This document shows positions 8,183 through 17,299 of a stretch of 64,000 bases of DNA, piece after piece (the first letter of the stretch is position 1; each line of letters begins with the position of its first letter). The DNA is taken from NCBI RefSeq assembly GCF_014334115.1, contig NZ_CP060494.1, positions 1,642,501 through 1,706,500 of the forward strand, in the 5' to 3' direction. The stretch is from Sphingosinithalassobacter sp. CS137. Lineage in GTDB: Bacteria; Pseudomonadota; Alphaproteobacteria; Sphingomonadales; Sphingomonadaceae. The translations under genes and the position numbers were made by a program. Under the pieces are notes generated by a model, which was given only the letters and a program-made list of their open reading frames with translations, was not told where the DNA came from and searched no databases.

Positions 8183-8853
8183 TGGTGTCTACTGCCGATT
8201 GCCTTGATGATGGCGGCGCCCAATTGCCGTGTGTTTCGCGGCCGGCCGGAGCCGTTCAGAAGATCGACGCCAAGCTGAGCGGCGAGTTCACGCAGCACAG
8301 GTTTGGCGACGTCGACCCGGTTGCCGTGGCGCAGTACGCCAATTGAGCCGCTTTCAAATTGTTGGACGGTGTACCCCCCAAAACTCTCGGCAGCTTCAAT
8401 GGACTGGGCGTCGAGCGGGCGGGTTGACTTCCGACGCGACGCGATCGGAAAATCGATCGAACCATTCGACAAGCGCCTCAGATGTCCATCGAAGTCTGCT
8501 CGACCGATGTCCAGTAATGTCTCGACCGATACACCCTCGTCGTCGTCAACATTTATCCGCAGGACCATTATGCGGTCAGCCAATTCTAATGTGTTCGTAT
8601 TGAACCGCGCCTGCACGCTCGTAGTAACGGTCTTCACGGAGATACGCTCTCCCTCGGCGCTCACGACATCATAGCCGCGCTGATTGGTGGTGGTCGCCAT
8701 TTGGCCGCGCGTTATCATCGCGGCATACAGCTCACCAATTCGCCCGGTGAGGTGGTTGAGTTCACCCGGAGCGACGCCCCATTCCAGCTCTTTCTCAAAC
8801 CAGCTTAACGCTTCGCCCAAAGACTGAATAATCTGAATTTGCGTAAGAGGCAT
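8179..8853 (-). CDS. putative PD-(D/E)XK nuclease-like protein inserted between infB and rbfA
   Basis: A 224-residue protein not assigned to a named family with confidence; it resembles DUF6998-type restriction-endonuclease-fold proteins. A helical N-terminus leads to [10 protein letters not shown] (Glu41), GYDV (Asp62) and ISVKT (Lys74). The Glu-Asp-xxK spacing is as in PD-(D/E)XK folds, but the second acidic residue is replaced. The C-terminal 50 residues form a small basic helical segment. Rows of 60 bases within the gene fall to about 48-55% G+C, well below its neighbours, which suggests acquisition. The stop overlaps the rbfA start (ATGA). A terminator-like hairpin separates it from infB. 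Confidence 0.6.
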   Translation of the reverse strand: MPLTQIQIIQSLGEALSWFEKELEWGVAPGELNHLTGRIGELYAAMITRGQMATTTNQRGYDVVSAEGERISVKTVTTSVQARFNTNTLELADRIMVLRINVDDDEGVSVETLLDIGRADFDGHLRRLSNGSIDFPIASRRKSTRPLDAQSIEAAESFGGYTVQQFESGSIGVLRHGNRVDVAKPVLRELAAQLGVDLLNGSGRPRNTRQLGAAIIKAIGSRHQ

Positions 8854-8882
8854 GGCGAAGTGAATCCTGCTGTACGTGAAGA

Positions 8883-8909
8883 GCCCTCCGCCAACTACCG
8901 GCGGAGGGC
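8883..8909 (-). terminator. terminator-like hairpin after infB
   Basis: A perfect 10-bp inverted repeat, GCCCTCCGCC / GGCGGAGGGC with a 7-base loop, lies directly after the infB stop on the minus strand. Only a weak T-containing stretch (TCTTCAC) follows. It may attenuate transcription into the inserted gene and rbfA. Confidence 0.6.
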
Positions 8910-8915
8910 CTCTGC

Positions 8916-11564
8916 TTACAGCGTGCGTTCGCGCATCTCGACTTCGAACGTCTCCAGATAGTCGCCCGGCTTGATGTCGGTGAAGTTCTGGCTGAACGTC
9001 ACACCGCATTCCAGGCCCGCCCGCACTTCGGCGACATCATCCTTGAAGCGGCGCAGCGATGCGATCTCGCCCTGATAGATGATGACGTCGTCGCGCGTGA
9101 TGCGTGCCTTGAGCGCCTTGCGGATGACGCCCTCGGTGACGAGCAGACCCGCCGCCTTGCCGTGCTTGCCCGCCGAGAAGACTTCCTTGATCTCGGCGCG
9201 GCCGACCACCGTCTCGAAGGCCTCGGGGCCCAGCTCGCCGGCCATCCCCGCGCGGATGTCGTCGGTCAGGTCATAGATGACGTCGTAGTATTTCAGCGCC
9301 ACCTTGTTCCGCTCGGCGATCTCGCGTGCCTTGGCGTTGGCGCGCACGTTGAAGCCGATGATCGGCGCGCCGCTGGCCGCGGCCAGCGTCACGTCGCTCT
9401 CGGTGATGCCGCCGACGCCCGAGTGCAGGATCCGCACCCGGATCTCGTCGGTCGAGATCTTGTTGAGCGAGCCGATGATCGCCTCGACGGTGCCCTGGGT
9501 GTCGCCCTTGACCACCAGCGGATATTCGATCGCCTGCTTGTCCTTGAGCGCCGAGAACATGCTCTCGAGGCTCGCCGGCGCCTGCGTCGTGCGCTTCTGC
9601 TGGATGACGCCCTGGCGGTATTCGGCGACTTCGCGCGCACGCGCCTCGCTCTCCACGACCTGCAGCGGATCGCCCGCCATCGGCACCCCCGACAGGCCGA
9701 GCACTTCGACCGGCATCGCCGGACCGGCTTCCTTGACCTGGCGGCCCTTGTCATCGACCAGCGCGCGCACCTTGCCGCTTTCGGCGCCGACGACGAACAC
9801 GTCGCCCACCTTCAGCGTGCCGCGGCTGACGAGGATCGTCGCGACCGGGCCGCGGCCCTTGTCGAGCTTGGCCTCGACCACCGTTCCCTCGGCGTCGCGG
9901 GCGGGGTTCGCCCGCAGCTCGAGCAGCTCGGCCTGGAGCTGGATCTTGTCGATCAGATCGTCGAGCCCGGTCTTCTTGAGCGCCGACACCTCGACGTCCT
10001 GCGTCTCGCCGCCCATCGCCTCGACCTGGACGTCGTGCTCGAGCAGCCGCTCGCGGATGCGCTGCGGATTGGCCTCGGGCTTGTCGACCTTGTTGATCGC
10101 CACGATCATCGGCACGCCGGCCGCCTTGGTGTGATTGATCGCCTCGATCGTCTGCGGCATCAGCCCGTCGTCGGCGGCGACCACCAGCACGACGATGTCG
10201 GTCACGTTCGCGCCGCGCGCGCGCATGTCCGAAAACGCCTCGTGGCCCGGCGTGTCGAGGAAAGTGATCTTCGACTTGTCCTTCTGGGTCACCTGATAGG
10301 CGCCGATGTGCTGGGTGATGCCACCGGCCTCGCCCTGCACCACATCGGTGCCGCGCATCGCGTCGAGCAGGCTCGTCTTGCCGTGATCGACATGGCCCAT
10401 GATCGTGACCACCGGCGGCCGCGGCTGCAGCGCCTCCTCGGGATCCTCGGCGGCATCGAGCTGAAGGTCGATGTCGCTTTCCGACACGCGCCGGAAATTA
10501 TGGCCGAATTCGCCGACGAGCAGCTCGGCGGTGTCCTGGTCGATCGTCTGGTTGACGGTCACCGGCATGCCCATCTTGAACAGCGCCTTCACCAGGTCGG
10601 CGCCCTTCTCGGCCATGCGGTTGGCGAGTTCCTGCACGGTGATCGCGTCGGGCACCTGCACGTCGCGCACCTGCTTCTCGCGCGGCTGGCTCGAGCCGCT
10701 GCGATGCGCGCGCTTTTCCTTCTCGCGGGCGCGCTTGAGCGCTGCGAGGCTGCGCGCACGCGCGCCATCGCCGTCGCCCAGGGCGCGGTTGACGGTGAGC
10801 TTGCCCGACTGGCGGCGATCGTCGCCGCCCTTGCGATCGCGGCTCGGCTTGCTCGCCGGGGCCTCGGAACGCTTCGGCGCCGCCGGAGCACGCGCCGCGG
10901 CCGGCTCGGGCTTGGGTTCGGGGCGCGGGATTTCGGGCCGCTGGACCGGCGTGAACCGGCGCGGTGCGGGACGCGTGGGGTCGAGCTCCAGCGCGCGGTT
11001 CGCTTCCGCGGGGGCAGGAGTCGGCGCGGCAGGCGCAGGCTCGGGCACTTCGGGCTCCGGCGCACGCGCTTCCGGCTCGGCCCGTTCGGGCGCCTGCGCG
11101 GCGGCCTTGGCGGCCTCTTCCTCGGCCTTGCGGTTTTCCTCGGCGCGGCGGCGCTCCTCCTCGGAGGCCTCGGCCTTCTCGCGCTCCTCGCGACGGCGCG
11201 CTTCCTCGAGCGCGGCCATGCGCGCTTCCTCGGCCTCGCGCAGCAGCTTCGCCTGAAGCTCCTGGCGCGAAAGCAGGCTGTCGCCCGACGAACGCGGCGC
11301 AGGCGCGGGTGTCCGCGCCGCGGCCTTCTCCGGCTGCGGCGGCGCCTTGGCCTCCGGTTCGGGCGCCGGCGTCGGCGCCTGCTGCTGAGCCGCGCCTTCC
11401 TCGCCCGGACGGCCGAGAACACGCCGGCGCTTCACTTCCACGACGACGGTGTTCGAGCGGCCATGGCTGAAGCTCTGCTTCACCTTGCCCGTCTCCACCG
11501 TGCGCTTCAGTCCCAGCGGCGCGCGCGTGCCCAGTTTCGGCTTTTCCTTGTCCGTGTCGCTCAT
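8916..11564 (-). CDS. infB: translation initiation factor IF-2
   Basis: An 882-residue GTPase that brings initiator fMet-tRNA to the 30S subunit. The N-terminal third is a long low-complexity Ala/Pro/Glu/Arg region with a highly charged EEARRREER coiled-coil-like stretch. The GTPase domain follows: GHVDHGKTS (G1), DTPGHEAF (G3) and NKVDKP (G4). Domains II, III and IV make up the rest. The ATG at 11564 is preferred; a TTG at 11576, overlapping the ylxR stop as TTGA, would add four residues and has a closer AGGA. It is downstream of ylxR, as usual. Confidence 0.95.
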   Translation of the reverse strand: MSDTDKEKPKLGTRAPLGLKRTVETGKVKQSFSHGRSNTVVVEVKRRRVLGRPGEEGAAQQQAPTPAPEPEAKAPPQPEKAAARTPAPAPRSSGDSLLSRQELQAKLLREAEEARMAALEEARRREEREKAEASEEERRRAEENRKAEEEAAKAAAQAPERAEPEARAPEPEVPEPAPAAPTPAPAEANRALELDPTRPAPRRFTPVQRPEIPRPEPKPEPAAARAPAAPKRSEAPASKPSRDRKGGDDRRQSGKLTVNRALGDGDGARARSLAALKRAREKEKRAHRSGSSQPREKQVRDVQVPDAITVQELANRMAEKGADLVKALFKMGMPVTVNQTIDQDTAELLVGEFGHNFRRVSESDIDLQLDAAEDPEEALQPRPPVVTIMGHVDHGKTSLLDAMRGTDVVQGEAGGITQHIGAYQVTQKDKSKITFLDTPGHEAFSDMRARGANVTDIVVLVVAADDGLMPQTIEAINHTKAAGVPMIVAINKVDKPEANPQRIRERLLEHDVQVEAMGGETQDVEVSALKKTGLDDLIDKIQLQAELLELRANPARDAEGTVVEAKLDKGRGPVATILVSRGTLKVGDVFVVGAESGKVRALVDDKGRQVKEAGPAMPVEVLGLSGVPMAGDPLQVVESEARAREVAEYRQGVIQQKRTTQAPASLESMFSALKDKQAIEYPLVVKGDTQGTVEAIIGSLNKISTDEIRVRILHSGVGGITESDVTLAAASGAPIIGFNVRANAKAREIAERNKVALKYYDVIYDLTDDIRAGMAGELGPEAFETVVGRAEIKEVFSAGKHGKAAGLLVTEGVIRKALKARITRDDVIIYQGEIASLRRFKDDVAEVRAGLECGVTFSQNFTDIKPGDYLETFEVEMRERTL

Positions 11565-11572
11565 GCGTGTAC

Positions 11573-12274
11573 TCAAAATCCTTCGTTCGTCTCGGTCGTT
11601 CGCGTCGCAGGCGATCCCAACGGCGCACTGTCCTGCGATTTAGGTTCGCAAGGCGAATCTGCGCGATCGGGTCCGATAAAGTGCAGCCAGCGGGCAAGCA
11701 AATCGCGCACCCGCTTTGCCGCCTGGGCGTCGGTCAGGCCGGCATGTACCACATTTTCGCGGCCGAGGGCCAAGGACAATATGGTACGATCGACCGGCAA
11801 TGTTAAGCCCTTGAGGCCGGAGCCTTCGCGGTCGCTGCCCACCCGCCATGCCTGGGCGAGCTTGGCCGCGCCGTCCGCGCTCGCGTCCGCGGCATGGAGC
11901 AGCAGCGCGAGCTTGCCTTGCCGCGCCGCCTTGTCGATCCGCTCGCCCCCGGTCACCAGCGCGCCAGAGCGCGCTTCGAGCCCCAGCCGCTCGAGCGTCG
12001 CGCGCCGCAGCGCCGCGTCGATGCGGTCGGCCAGATCGTCGGGCAGGCGGAACTCGCCGGTCTTGAACGCGCGGGCCAGCGCGCCGCGAAGGCGTCCCTT
12101 GGCGGTCGCCGCCTCGAGCTCTTCCCGGCTCACGCCGATCCAAGCACCGCGCCCGGGCGCCTTGGCATGGACGTCGGGCAGCACGTCGCCCTCGGGCGAG
12201 AGCGCGAGACGGATCAGCCCGTCGCGCGGCGCTTCCTCGCGCGAGAGGATGCAGGTGCGCATGGGATCGCTCAT
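11573..12274 (-). CDS. ylxR: YlxR (DUF448) RNA-binding protein with C-terminal L7Ae-like domain
   Basis: A 233-residue protein encoded between nusA and infB, the standard place for ylxR. The N-terminal domain has the hallmark RTCILSREEAPRDGLIRLAL, followed by PGRGAWIGVSREEL and a basic patch (residues about 1-90). The second half, around KAARQGKLALLLHAADAS, resembles the L7Ae/ribosomal-protein fold fused to YlxR in many alphaproteobacteria. It is presumed to bind RNA; its precise role is unsettled. The stop almost abuts infB, indicating co-translation. Confidence 0.9.
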   Translation of the reverse strand: MSDPMRTCILSREEAPRDGLIRLALSPEGDVLPDVHAKAPGRGAWIGVSREELEAATAKGRLRGALARAFKTGEFRLPDDLADRIDAALRRATLERLGLEARSGALVTGGERIDKAARQGKLALLLHAADASADGAAKLAQAWRVGSDREGSGLKGLTLPVDRTILSLALGRENVVHAGLTDAQAAKRVRDLLARWLHFIGPDRADSPCEPKSQDSAPLGSPATRTTETNEGF

Positions 12275-12394
12275 CGCGCGCCTCCCGCCGGCATGCCGCG
12301 GGGCAGGTCGTGCGCCGCAACCGGGCGCACGCCAGGCACCGGCCCCGGCGCGAGGCCGGGGCGGCGATCAACGCTGTCGGTTAGCGCAAGCCAA

Positions 12395-14050
12395 TCATTG
12401 TTCGGATTCCGCAACAGCGTCCTCCCCGCCCGTGTCCGGCTCCAGCTCGACGCTCGAGTCGGTCAGCGGCGCTTCCTCGTCGGCGAACCAGTGCGCGCGC
12501 GCGGCCATGATGATCTCGTTGCCCTGCTCGTCGGTCAGTCCATACTCGCCGAGCACCCCGCCCTTGTCCTCGCTGCGGTTCGACGCGGCCTGATCGCTGC
12601 GCCGGCGCGGCTCGGCGCGCTTCTTCTGGACCAGTTCGTCGGTGGCGAGATCGGCCAGGTCGTCGAGCGTCTTGATGCCCGCCTTGCCCAACGTCACCAG
12701 CATCGCCTCGGTGAGATAGGGGATGGTCGTCAGATCGTCCGACACGCCCAGCGCGCGGCGTTCCTCGCGGTTCGCCTCCTCGCGGCGTTCGAGCGCTTCC
12801 TGCGCACGGCTCTGCAGCTCCTGCGCCAGATCGTCGTCGAAGCCTTCGATCATCGCCAGCTCGTCGAGCTCGACATAGGCGACTTCCTCCAGCGCGCCGA
12901 AGCCTTCGGCGACCAACAGCTGCGCCAGCGTCTCGTCGACGTCGAGCTCGTTCTGGAACATCTCGGAATTCTGGACGAATTCCTTCTGGCGCTTCTCGCT
13001 CGCGTCCTGCTCGGTCAGGATGTCGATCGCCTTGGCGGTCAGCTGGCTGGCGAGGCGCACATTCTGGCCGCGGCGGCCGATCGCCAGCGAAAGCTGGTCG
13101 TCGGGCACCACCACTTCGATGCGGTCCTCTTCCTCGTCGATCACCACGCGGCTGACGTTCGCCGGCTGAAGCGCGTTCACCACGAAGGTCGCGGTGTCGG
13201 GCGACCAGGGGATGATGTCGATCTTCTCGCCCTGCATCTCCTGCACCACCGCCTGCACGCGGCTGCCCTTCATGCCGACGCAGGCACCGACCGGATCGAT
13301 GCTGCTGTCGTGCGAAATCACGCCGATCTTGGCGCGGCTGCCCGGATCGCGCGCGGCCGCCTTGATCTCGATGATGCCGTCGTAGATCTCGGGCACTTCC
13401 TGCGCGAACAGCTTCTTCATGAAGTCGGGGTGCGCGCGGCTCAGGAAAATCTGCGGCCCGCGGTTCTCGCGGCGCACGTTGAGGATGATCGAGCGGACGC
13501 GGTCGCCCACGCGCACCACTTCGCGCGGGATCTGCGCGTCGCGGCGGATCACGCCCTCGGCGCGGCCCAGATCGACCACGACATGGCCGAACTCGACTCG
13601 CTTCACCACGCCGGTGATGATCTCGCCGACGCGGTCCTTGAACTCTTCATACTGGCGCTCGCGCTCGGCATCGCGGACCTTCTGGAAGATGATCTGCTTG
13701 GAAGCCTGCGCCTGGATGCGGCCGAATTCGATCGGGGGCAGCGGATCGACGATATAGTCGCCCACCTTGGCGTCCTTCTGGAGCTTCTGCGCGCCCTTGA
13801 GGTCGACCTGCTTGAAATAATCGTCGACCACTTCGACCACTTCGACCACGCGCCACAGGCGCAGGTCGCCGGTGTTGGGGTCGAGCTTGGCGCGGATGTC
13901 GTTCTCGACGCCATAGCGGTTCTTGGCGGCGCGCTGGATCGCGTCCTCCATCGCCTCGATGACGATGGCCTTGTCGATCAGCTTCTCACGCGCCACCGCA
14001 TCGGCGATGGCGATCAGCTCGGCCTTGTTGGCGGAAACGGCAGTGGCCAT
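12395..14050 (-). CDS. nusA: transcription termination/antitermination factor NusA
   Basis: A 551-residue RNA polymerase-associated factor. The order of domains is standard: N-terminal polymerase-binding domain (about 1-130), S1 domain (about 135-200), then KH1 and KH2 with SIDPVGACVGMKGSRV and LAIGRRGQNVRLASQL. A long acidic C-terminal region with a helix-hairpin-helix-type repeat (TKAGI-like TLGKAGIKTLDDLA) follows, and the last 40 residues are strongly acidic. It starts five bases after the rimP stop, so the two form an operon. About 120 bases separate it from ylxR. Confidence 0.97.
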   Translation of the reverse strand: MATAVSANKAELIAIADAVAREKLIDKAIVIEAMEDAIQRAAKNRYGVENDIRAKLDPNTGDLRLWRVVEVVEVVDDYFKQVDLKGAQKLQKDAKVGDYIVDPLPPIEFGRIQAQASKQIIFQKVRDAERERQYEEFKDRVGEIITGVVKRVEFGHVVVDLGRAEGVIRRDAQIPREVVRVGDRVRSIILNVRRENRGPQIFLSRAHPDFMKKLFAQEVPEIYDGIIEIKAAARDPGSRAKIGVISHDSSIDPVGACVGMKGSRVQAVVQEMQGEKIDIIPWSPDTATFVVNALQPANVSRVVIDEEEDRIEVVVPDDQLSLAIGRRGQNVRLASQLTAKAIDILTEQDASEKRQKEFVQNSEMFQNELDVDETLAQLLVAEGFGALEEVAYVELDELAMIEGFDDDLAQELQSRAQEALERREEANREERRALGVSDDLTTIPYLTEAMLVTLGKAGIKTLDDLADLATDELVQKKRAEPRRRSDQAASNRSEDKGGVLGEYGLTDEQGNEIIMAARAHWFADEEAPLTDSSVELEPDTGGEDAVAESEQ

Positions 14051-14055
14051 TGCGA

Positions 14056-14595
14056 CTATCCTTCTACCACGATCTTGTCTGCGCCCTCGGGCGACAGCGG
14101 TTGGGTTGCTTCGATCAATGCGTCGGTCATGACGAGCTTGGCGTCGGCGATGTCCTCGAACGCCACGTCCATGACCTTGAAATTGCGGACGTCGATGACG
14201 ACGCGCCCTTCGTCGAGGCCCTGGAGCACGCCGTTCAGCTGCTTGCGGCCGTCGATCTTCTCGATCAGCGTGACTCGCGCCTCATGCCCCTTCCACTGCT
14301 GGAAGTCCTTGCGGCGCGTGAGCGGCCGGTCGATCCCCGGCGAGCTGACTTCGAGCCGATAGGCATGGTCGATCGGATCGCGGCCATCGGCCTCCAGCGC
14401 GTCGAGCTGGGCGGAGATGCGGCGCGAGAGCTCGGCGCAATCGTCGATGGTGAGCTGGCCCGTGTCGGGCCGCTCGGCCATCACCTGCAGCGTCGGGTCG
14501 GACGTGCCGCCGAACATGCGCACGCGCACCAGTTCGAAGCCGAGCGCCTTGGCTTCGGCTTCGATCAGATCGGTCAGTGCGGCGATGTCCGCCAT
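14056..14595 (-). CDS. rimP: ribosome maturation factor RimP
   Basis: A 179-residue 30S assembly factor. Family features are LIEAEAKALGFELVRVRMFG at the start, then DCAELSRRISAQLD, the motif LEVSSPGIDRPLTRRKDF, and a C-terminal SH3-like domain. The ATG at 14595 gives the family length; a much longer open frame upstream is an antisense shadow of the sugar dehydrogenase gene. This is the first gene of the rimP-nusA-ylxR-infB series, so the operon promoter should lie between 14600 and 15000. A TATATG at about 14680, read on the minus strand, is one possible -10. Confidence 0.96.
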   Translation of the reverse strand: MADIAALTDLIEAEAKALGFELVRVRMFGGTSDPTLQVMAERPDTGQLTIDDCAELSRRISAQLDALEADGRDPIDHAYRLEVSSPGIDRPLTRRKDFQQWKGHEARVTLIEKIDGRKQLNGVLQGLDEGRVVIDVRNFKVMDVAFEDIADAKLVMTDALIEATQPLSPEGADKIVVEG

Positions 14596-15003
14596 TCGGT
14601 CTCCAGGATGCAAGTCTACGGCGCCGGAGCCCTGCGGCCCCGACCTCGCCAGTGTCACCAATGTCGAGAAGTGCCCTGCATATAGGCGAAACCGCGCGGC
14701 CCGGCAAGAGCCGGCGAGCACCTCCGCGCCCCTTCCGGCGCAGCGGGCGCCAGACCCCGGAGCATTTTCCCCTGTCCTACACCATCGTGGTTGCGATAGC
14801 CTCCCCGCCGATGCCGCTTCGCACTCTGCCACCGGCGCCGCCGCGCCATCGTGCCGCCTCGCGTGCGTATGCGCGCGTGGGAGCGCGCGTGCGCGCTGAG
14901 GTGCGACTTTTGTGCGACCTTCGGCGGAAAACCGCGAGTTCGCAACCAGCCGCGCCGCGCCGCGTTGCACCTTCATTCCACGCCCTTGGGGAGATCTGAT
15001 TCG
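14596..15003. other. divergent intergenic region rimP / sugar dehydrogenase
   Basis: About 408 bases without a convincing gene. It must hold the promoters of the rimP operon (minus) and the sugar dehydrogenase (plus). A short AT-richer patch with TATATG near 14680 faces rimP. On the plus side, GGGGAG lies about six bases before the dehydrogenase ATG. No tRNA, riboswitch or repeat was recognised. Confidence 0.5.
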
Positions 15004-16170
15004 ATGCGCCGCTTCTCCGCCGCCGCCGCTGCCTTCACGCTGATCGCCTGCACCTCGGGCACTCCCGGCAACTCGCAGGATCCTGCTCCGGTCGGAACCA
15101 CGCCCGCGCCCGTCGCGCAGGATGGGCGCCCGTTCACGGTCACTCGGGTCGCCGATTTCGACTCGCCCTGGGCGATGGATTTCCTGCCCGACGGCCGCAT
15201 GCTGATCACCGAAAAGGCGGGGACGCTTTACCTCGTCTCGGCCGACGGGCAGCAGCGCCAGGCGGTGGCAGGCATCCCGACGGTCGACAGCGCCGGTCAG
15301 GGCGGGCTGATGGATGTCGTGCTCCATCCCGATTTCGCGCAGAACCGGCTGGTCTATTTCAGCTTCTCGGAAGCCGGCGAGGGCGGCAAGGGCGTGGTGC
15401 TCGCGCGCGGTACTTTGGAAACCGGGGACTCGCCGCGGCTGGCGGACGTCGAGCGGCTGTTCCAGGCGACTCCCTATGTGCCGGGCGACGGCCATTATTC
15501 GGGCCGGATCGCCTTTTCTCCGGATGGCCAGCATCTCTTCTTCACCAACGGCGACCGGCAAAAGCTCGAGCCCGCTCAGGACAAGACCGGCACCTTGGGC
15601 AAGGTGCTGCGTCTCACGCCCGATGGCGATCCGGCGCCCGGCAATCCGCTCGCCAGCCAGGGCTTTCATCCGGCGGTCTGGTCCTACGGCCATCGCAATC
15701 TGCTCGGCATCGCCTTCGACGATGCGGGCAATCTGTGGGAACAGGAAATGGGGCCGCGCGGCGGCGACGAGGTCAATCTGATCCGGCCGGGGCAGAATTA
15801 CGGCTGGCCCGTCGTCTCGAACGGCGACCATTACGACGGCCGGCCCATCCCCGATCACGGCACCATGCCCGATCGCGATTTCGTTCCGCCCCAGGCCTCC
15901 TGGAATCCGGTGATCTCGCCTGCCGGGCTGATGATCTATTCGGGTCAGCTGTGGCCGCAATGGGATGGCGACATCTTCCTCGGCGGCCTTTCCAGCCAGT
16001 CGCTGGTGCGCGTCGACGTCAATGGCACCAGCGCCTCCAAGGGCGACCAGTGGGACATGGGGACGCGCATCCGCGACGTGGCGGAAGGCCCCGATGGCGC
16101 GATCTGGCTGCTCGAGGACGGGGGGCGCGGCGCGAACGGCGCGCTGATGAAGCTGACGCCGCCGTCCTGA
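15004..16170 (+). CDS. PQQ-dependent aldose sugar dehydrogenase-type lipoprotein
   Basis: A 388-residue protein of the glucose/sorbosone dehydrogenase family (YliI/Asd-like six-bladed propeller). The start at 15004 gives a signal peptide with the lipobox LIAC; a Pro/Thr-rich linker follows before the enzyme domain. Typical blades are SPWAMDFLPDGRMLITEKAG, QGGLMDVVLHPDF, the GHYSGRIAFSPDG stretch, YGHRNLLGIAFD and EQEMGPRGGDEVN. Members oxidise aldoses in the periplasm using PQQ; no PQQ biosynthesis genes are in the window. It is monocistronic and convergent with the thioesterase pair. Confidence 0.9.
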   Translation: MRRFSAAAAAFTLIACTSGTPGNSQDPAPVGTTPAPVAQDGRPFTVTRVADFDSPWAMDFLPDGRMLITEKAGTLYLVSADGQQRQAVAGIPTVDSAGQGGLMDVVLHPDFAQNRLVYFSFSEAGEGGKGVVLARGTLETGDSPRLADVERLFQATPYVPGDGHYSGRIAFSPDGQHLFFTNGDRQKLEPAQDKTGTLGKVLRLTPDGDPAPGNPLASQGFHPAVWSYGHRNLLGIAFDDAGNLWEQEMGPRGGDEVNLIRPGQNYGWPVVSNGDHYDGRPIPDHGTMPDRDFVPPQASWNPVISPAGLMIYSGQLWPQWDGDIFLGGLSSQSLVRVDVNGTSASKGDQWDMGTRIRDVAEGPDGAIWLLEDGGRGANGALMKLTPPS

Positions 16171-16179
16171 GCGGAGCGC

Positions 16180-16554
16180 TCAGCGCTGGAGCAAATAGTT
16201 CATCCGCGCCGCGGCGATCGGCTTGTCGGGATCGTCCTGCCAGGCCGTCGCCTCGACATTGGCGACGCGGGTGCCCAGCCGAGTGACCACGCCCTTTGCA
16301 CGGGTCGGTTTGTCGCGGCCGCCGCGCATGAAGTCGACCGTCACGTTGATCGGCTTCACTTGCGCCTCTTCCTCGCCGAGCGCCTGCTGAAGCGCCCCGA
16401 TCGCCGCCATTTCCAGCAATCCGCCGATCGCGCCGCCGTGCAGGAAGCCCGGCCGCCCGAGCACGTCCTCGGCGAACGGCATGACGAAGGTCGGCGCCTC
16501 GGCGCCCGGTTCCTCGGTCAGGCCCAACAGCGCGGCGTAGGGGGGAAGCGTCAT
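16180..16554 (-). CDS. PaaI-family hotdog thioesterase (second of a pair)
   Basis: A 124-residue protein with the hotdog-fold signature FLHGGAIGGLLEMAAIGAL (active-site HGG region), followed by the INVTVDFMRGG strand and a final beta strand. Such enzymes hydrolyse acyl-CoA thioesters; the substrate is unknown. The gene starts one base past the stop of another thioesterase of the same family, so the two are co-transcribed and may form a heteromer. The sequences are clearly different from each other, so this is not a recent duplication. Confidence 0.85.
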   Translation of the reverse strand: MTLPPYAALLGLTEEPGAEAPTFVMPFAEDVLGRPGFLHGGAIGGLLEMAAIGALQQALGEEEAQVKPINVTVDFMRGGRDKPTRAKGVVTRLGTRVANVEATAWQDDPDKPIAAARMNYLLQR

Positions 16555-16555
16555 C

Positions 16556-17002
16556 TCAGATCCCGGTGGTCATGAAGGTGCCGGCGACATGGGCGAGCGG
16601 ATCGTCGGGGTCGCCGTCATGCGCCTGACCGCGAACGAAGCCGATGTTGCGAGTCACGCGATAGCATTCGCCGCGCCCGATCACCGTCCGGCCGGGGGTC
16701 GCCGGGCGCAGATAGTCGATCCGCAGGTCGAGCGTCGCATGCGGCAGAAAGGCGCCGCGGCGCAGCCAAACCGCGAAGCTGGTCGCCATGTCCATCAGCG
16801 CGATCACCGGCCCCGAAGCGACCACTCCGGTCTCCGGCTGGCCGATCTGGTCCGGATCATAGGGCAGTTCCAGTTCGGCCCAGTCGGCGCCATGGGCGCG
16901 ATAGCGAATGCCGAGCCGACCGCCATGGCCGCCGAACCCGCTGCGCGCCAGGCGCTCGGGGTCGAAGGAAGGCATCGGGCTGGGCGGGGCATTGTTGGTC
17001 AT
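16556..17002 (-). CDS. PaaI-family hotdog thioesterase (first of a pair)
   Basis: A 148-residue hotdog-fold protein. The core helix segment GVVASGPVIALMDMATSFAV and the strand ATLDLRIDYLRPATPG match PaaI-like thioesterases, although the HGG motif is replaced by SGP, so catalysis may differ from its partner. The start at 17002 (MTNNAPPSP) is chosen because upstream residues are low-complexity; a Met nine residues later is also possible. It shares a transcription unit with the thioesterase at 16180-16554 and is divergent from the peptide cassette. Confidence 0.82.
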   Translation of the reverse strand: MTNNAPPSPMPSFDPERLARSGFGGHGGRLGIRYRAHGADWAELELPYDPDQIGQPETGVVASGPVIALMDMATSFAVWLRRGAFLPHATLDLRIDYLRPATPGRTVIGRGECYRVTRNIGFVRGQAHDGDPDDPLAHVAGTFMTTGI

Positions 17003-17143
17003 CGCCTCCGCCGTAGCGCGGCCCCGGGCGCCGCGCAAACCGAAGGACGGGCGCCAAGATTACATCGATTTAACTAAGCGCCGGCGCTGGTCGGGCCTAG
17101 CCTGCCGCCGCGCCGGCATCCACGCCGCGCCAAAGGGGGAACG

Positions 17144-17296
17144 ATGGCACCGGTACAGATCGGGATCGGCGAGATCGCCGAGCTTGGAACGCAGGTCGGC
17201 ATGTACGGCAGCGTCCGCGCCGGCGAGGTCATGATGGACGATGTGTTCGAGATGATCGTCGCGATCGCCAATCTGATTTACGAGCTCTACCCCTAG
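17144..17296 (+). CDS. 50-residue acidic peptide, candidate precursor of a modified peptide
   Basis: A short frame with a strong ribosome binding site (AAAGGGGGA, four bases before the ATG). It ends three bases before the next gene. The peptide has 7 acidic and 1 basic residues, no Cys, a Gly-rich N-terminal half (IGIGEIAELG) and a hydrophobic/acidic C-terminal half ending IYELYP. The upstream 140 bases hold one distinctly AT-rich patch (about 17057-17077) that could be a promoter. It resembles no family I can name. Its size, position first in a tight operon, and the cupin-like enzyme downstream suggest a substrate peptide, but that is inference. Confidence 0.6.
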   Translation: MAPVQIGIGEIAELGTQVGMYGSVRAGEVMMDDVFEMIVAIANLIYELYP

Positions 17297-17299
17297 GCC

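Noticed and set aside
9162..12593. A 1143-codon open frame on the plus strand
   Set aside because: It is antisense to infB and ylxR and runs on into the end of nusA. High GC makes the opposite strand free of stops; its product is His/Arg/Asp-rich low-complexity with no domains.
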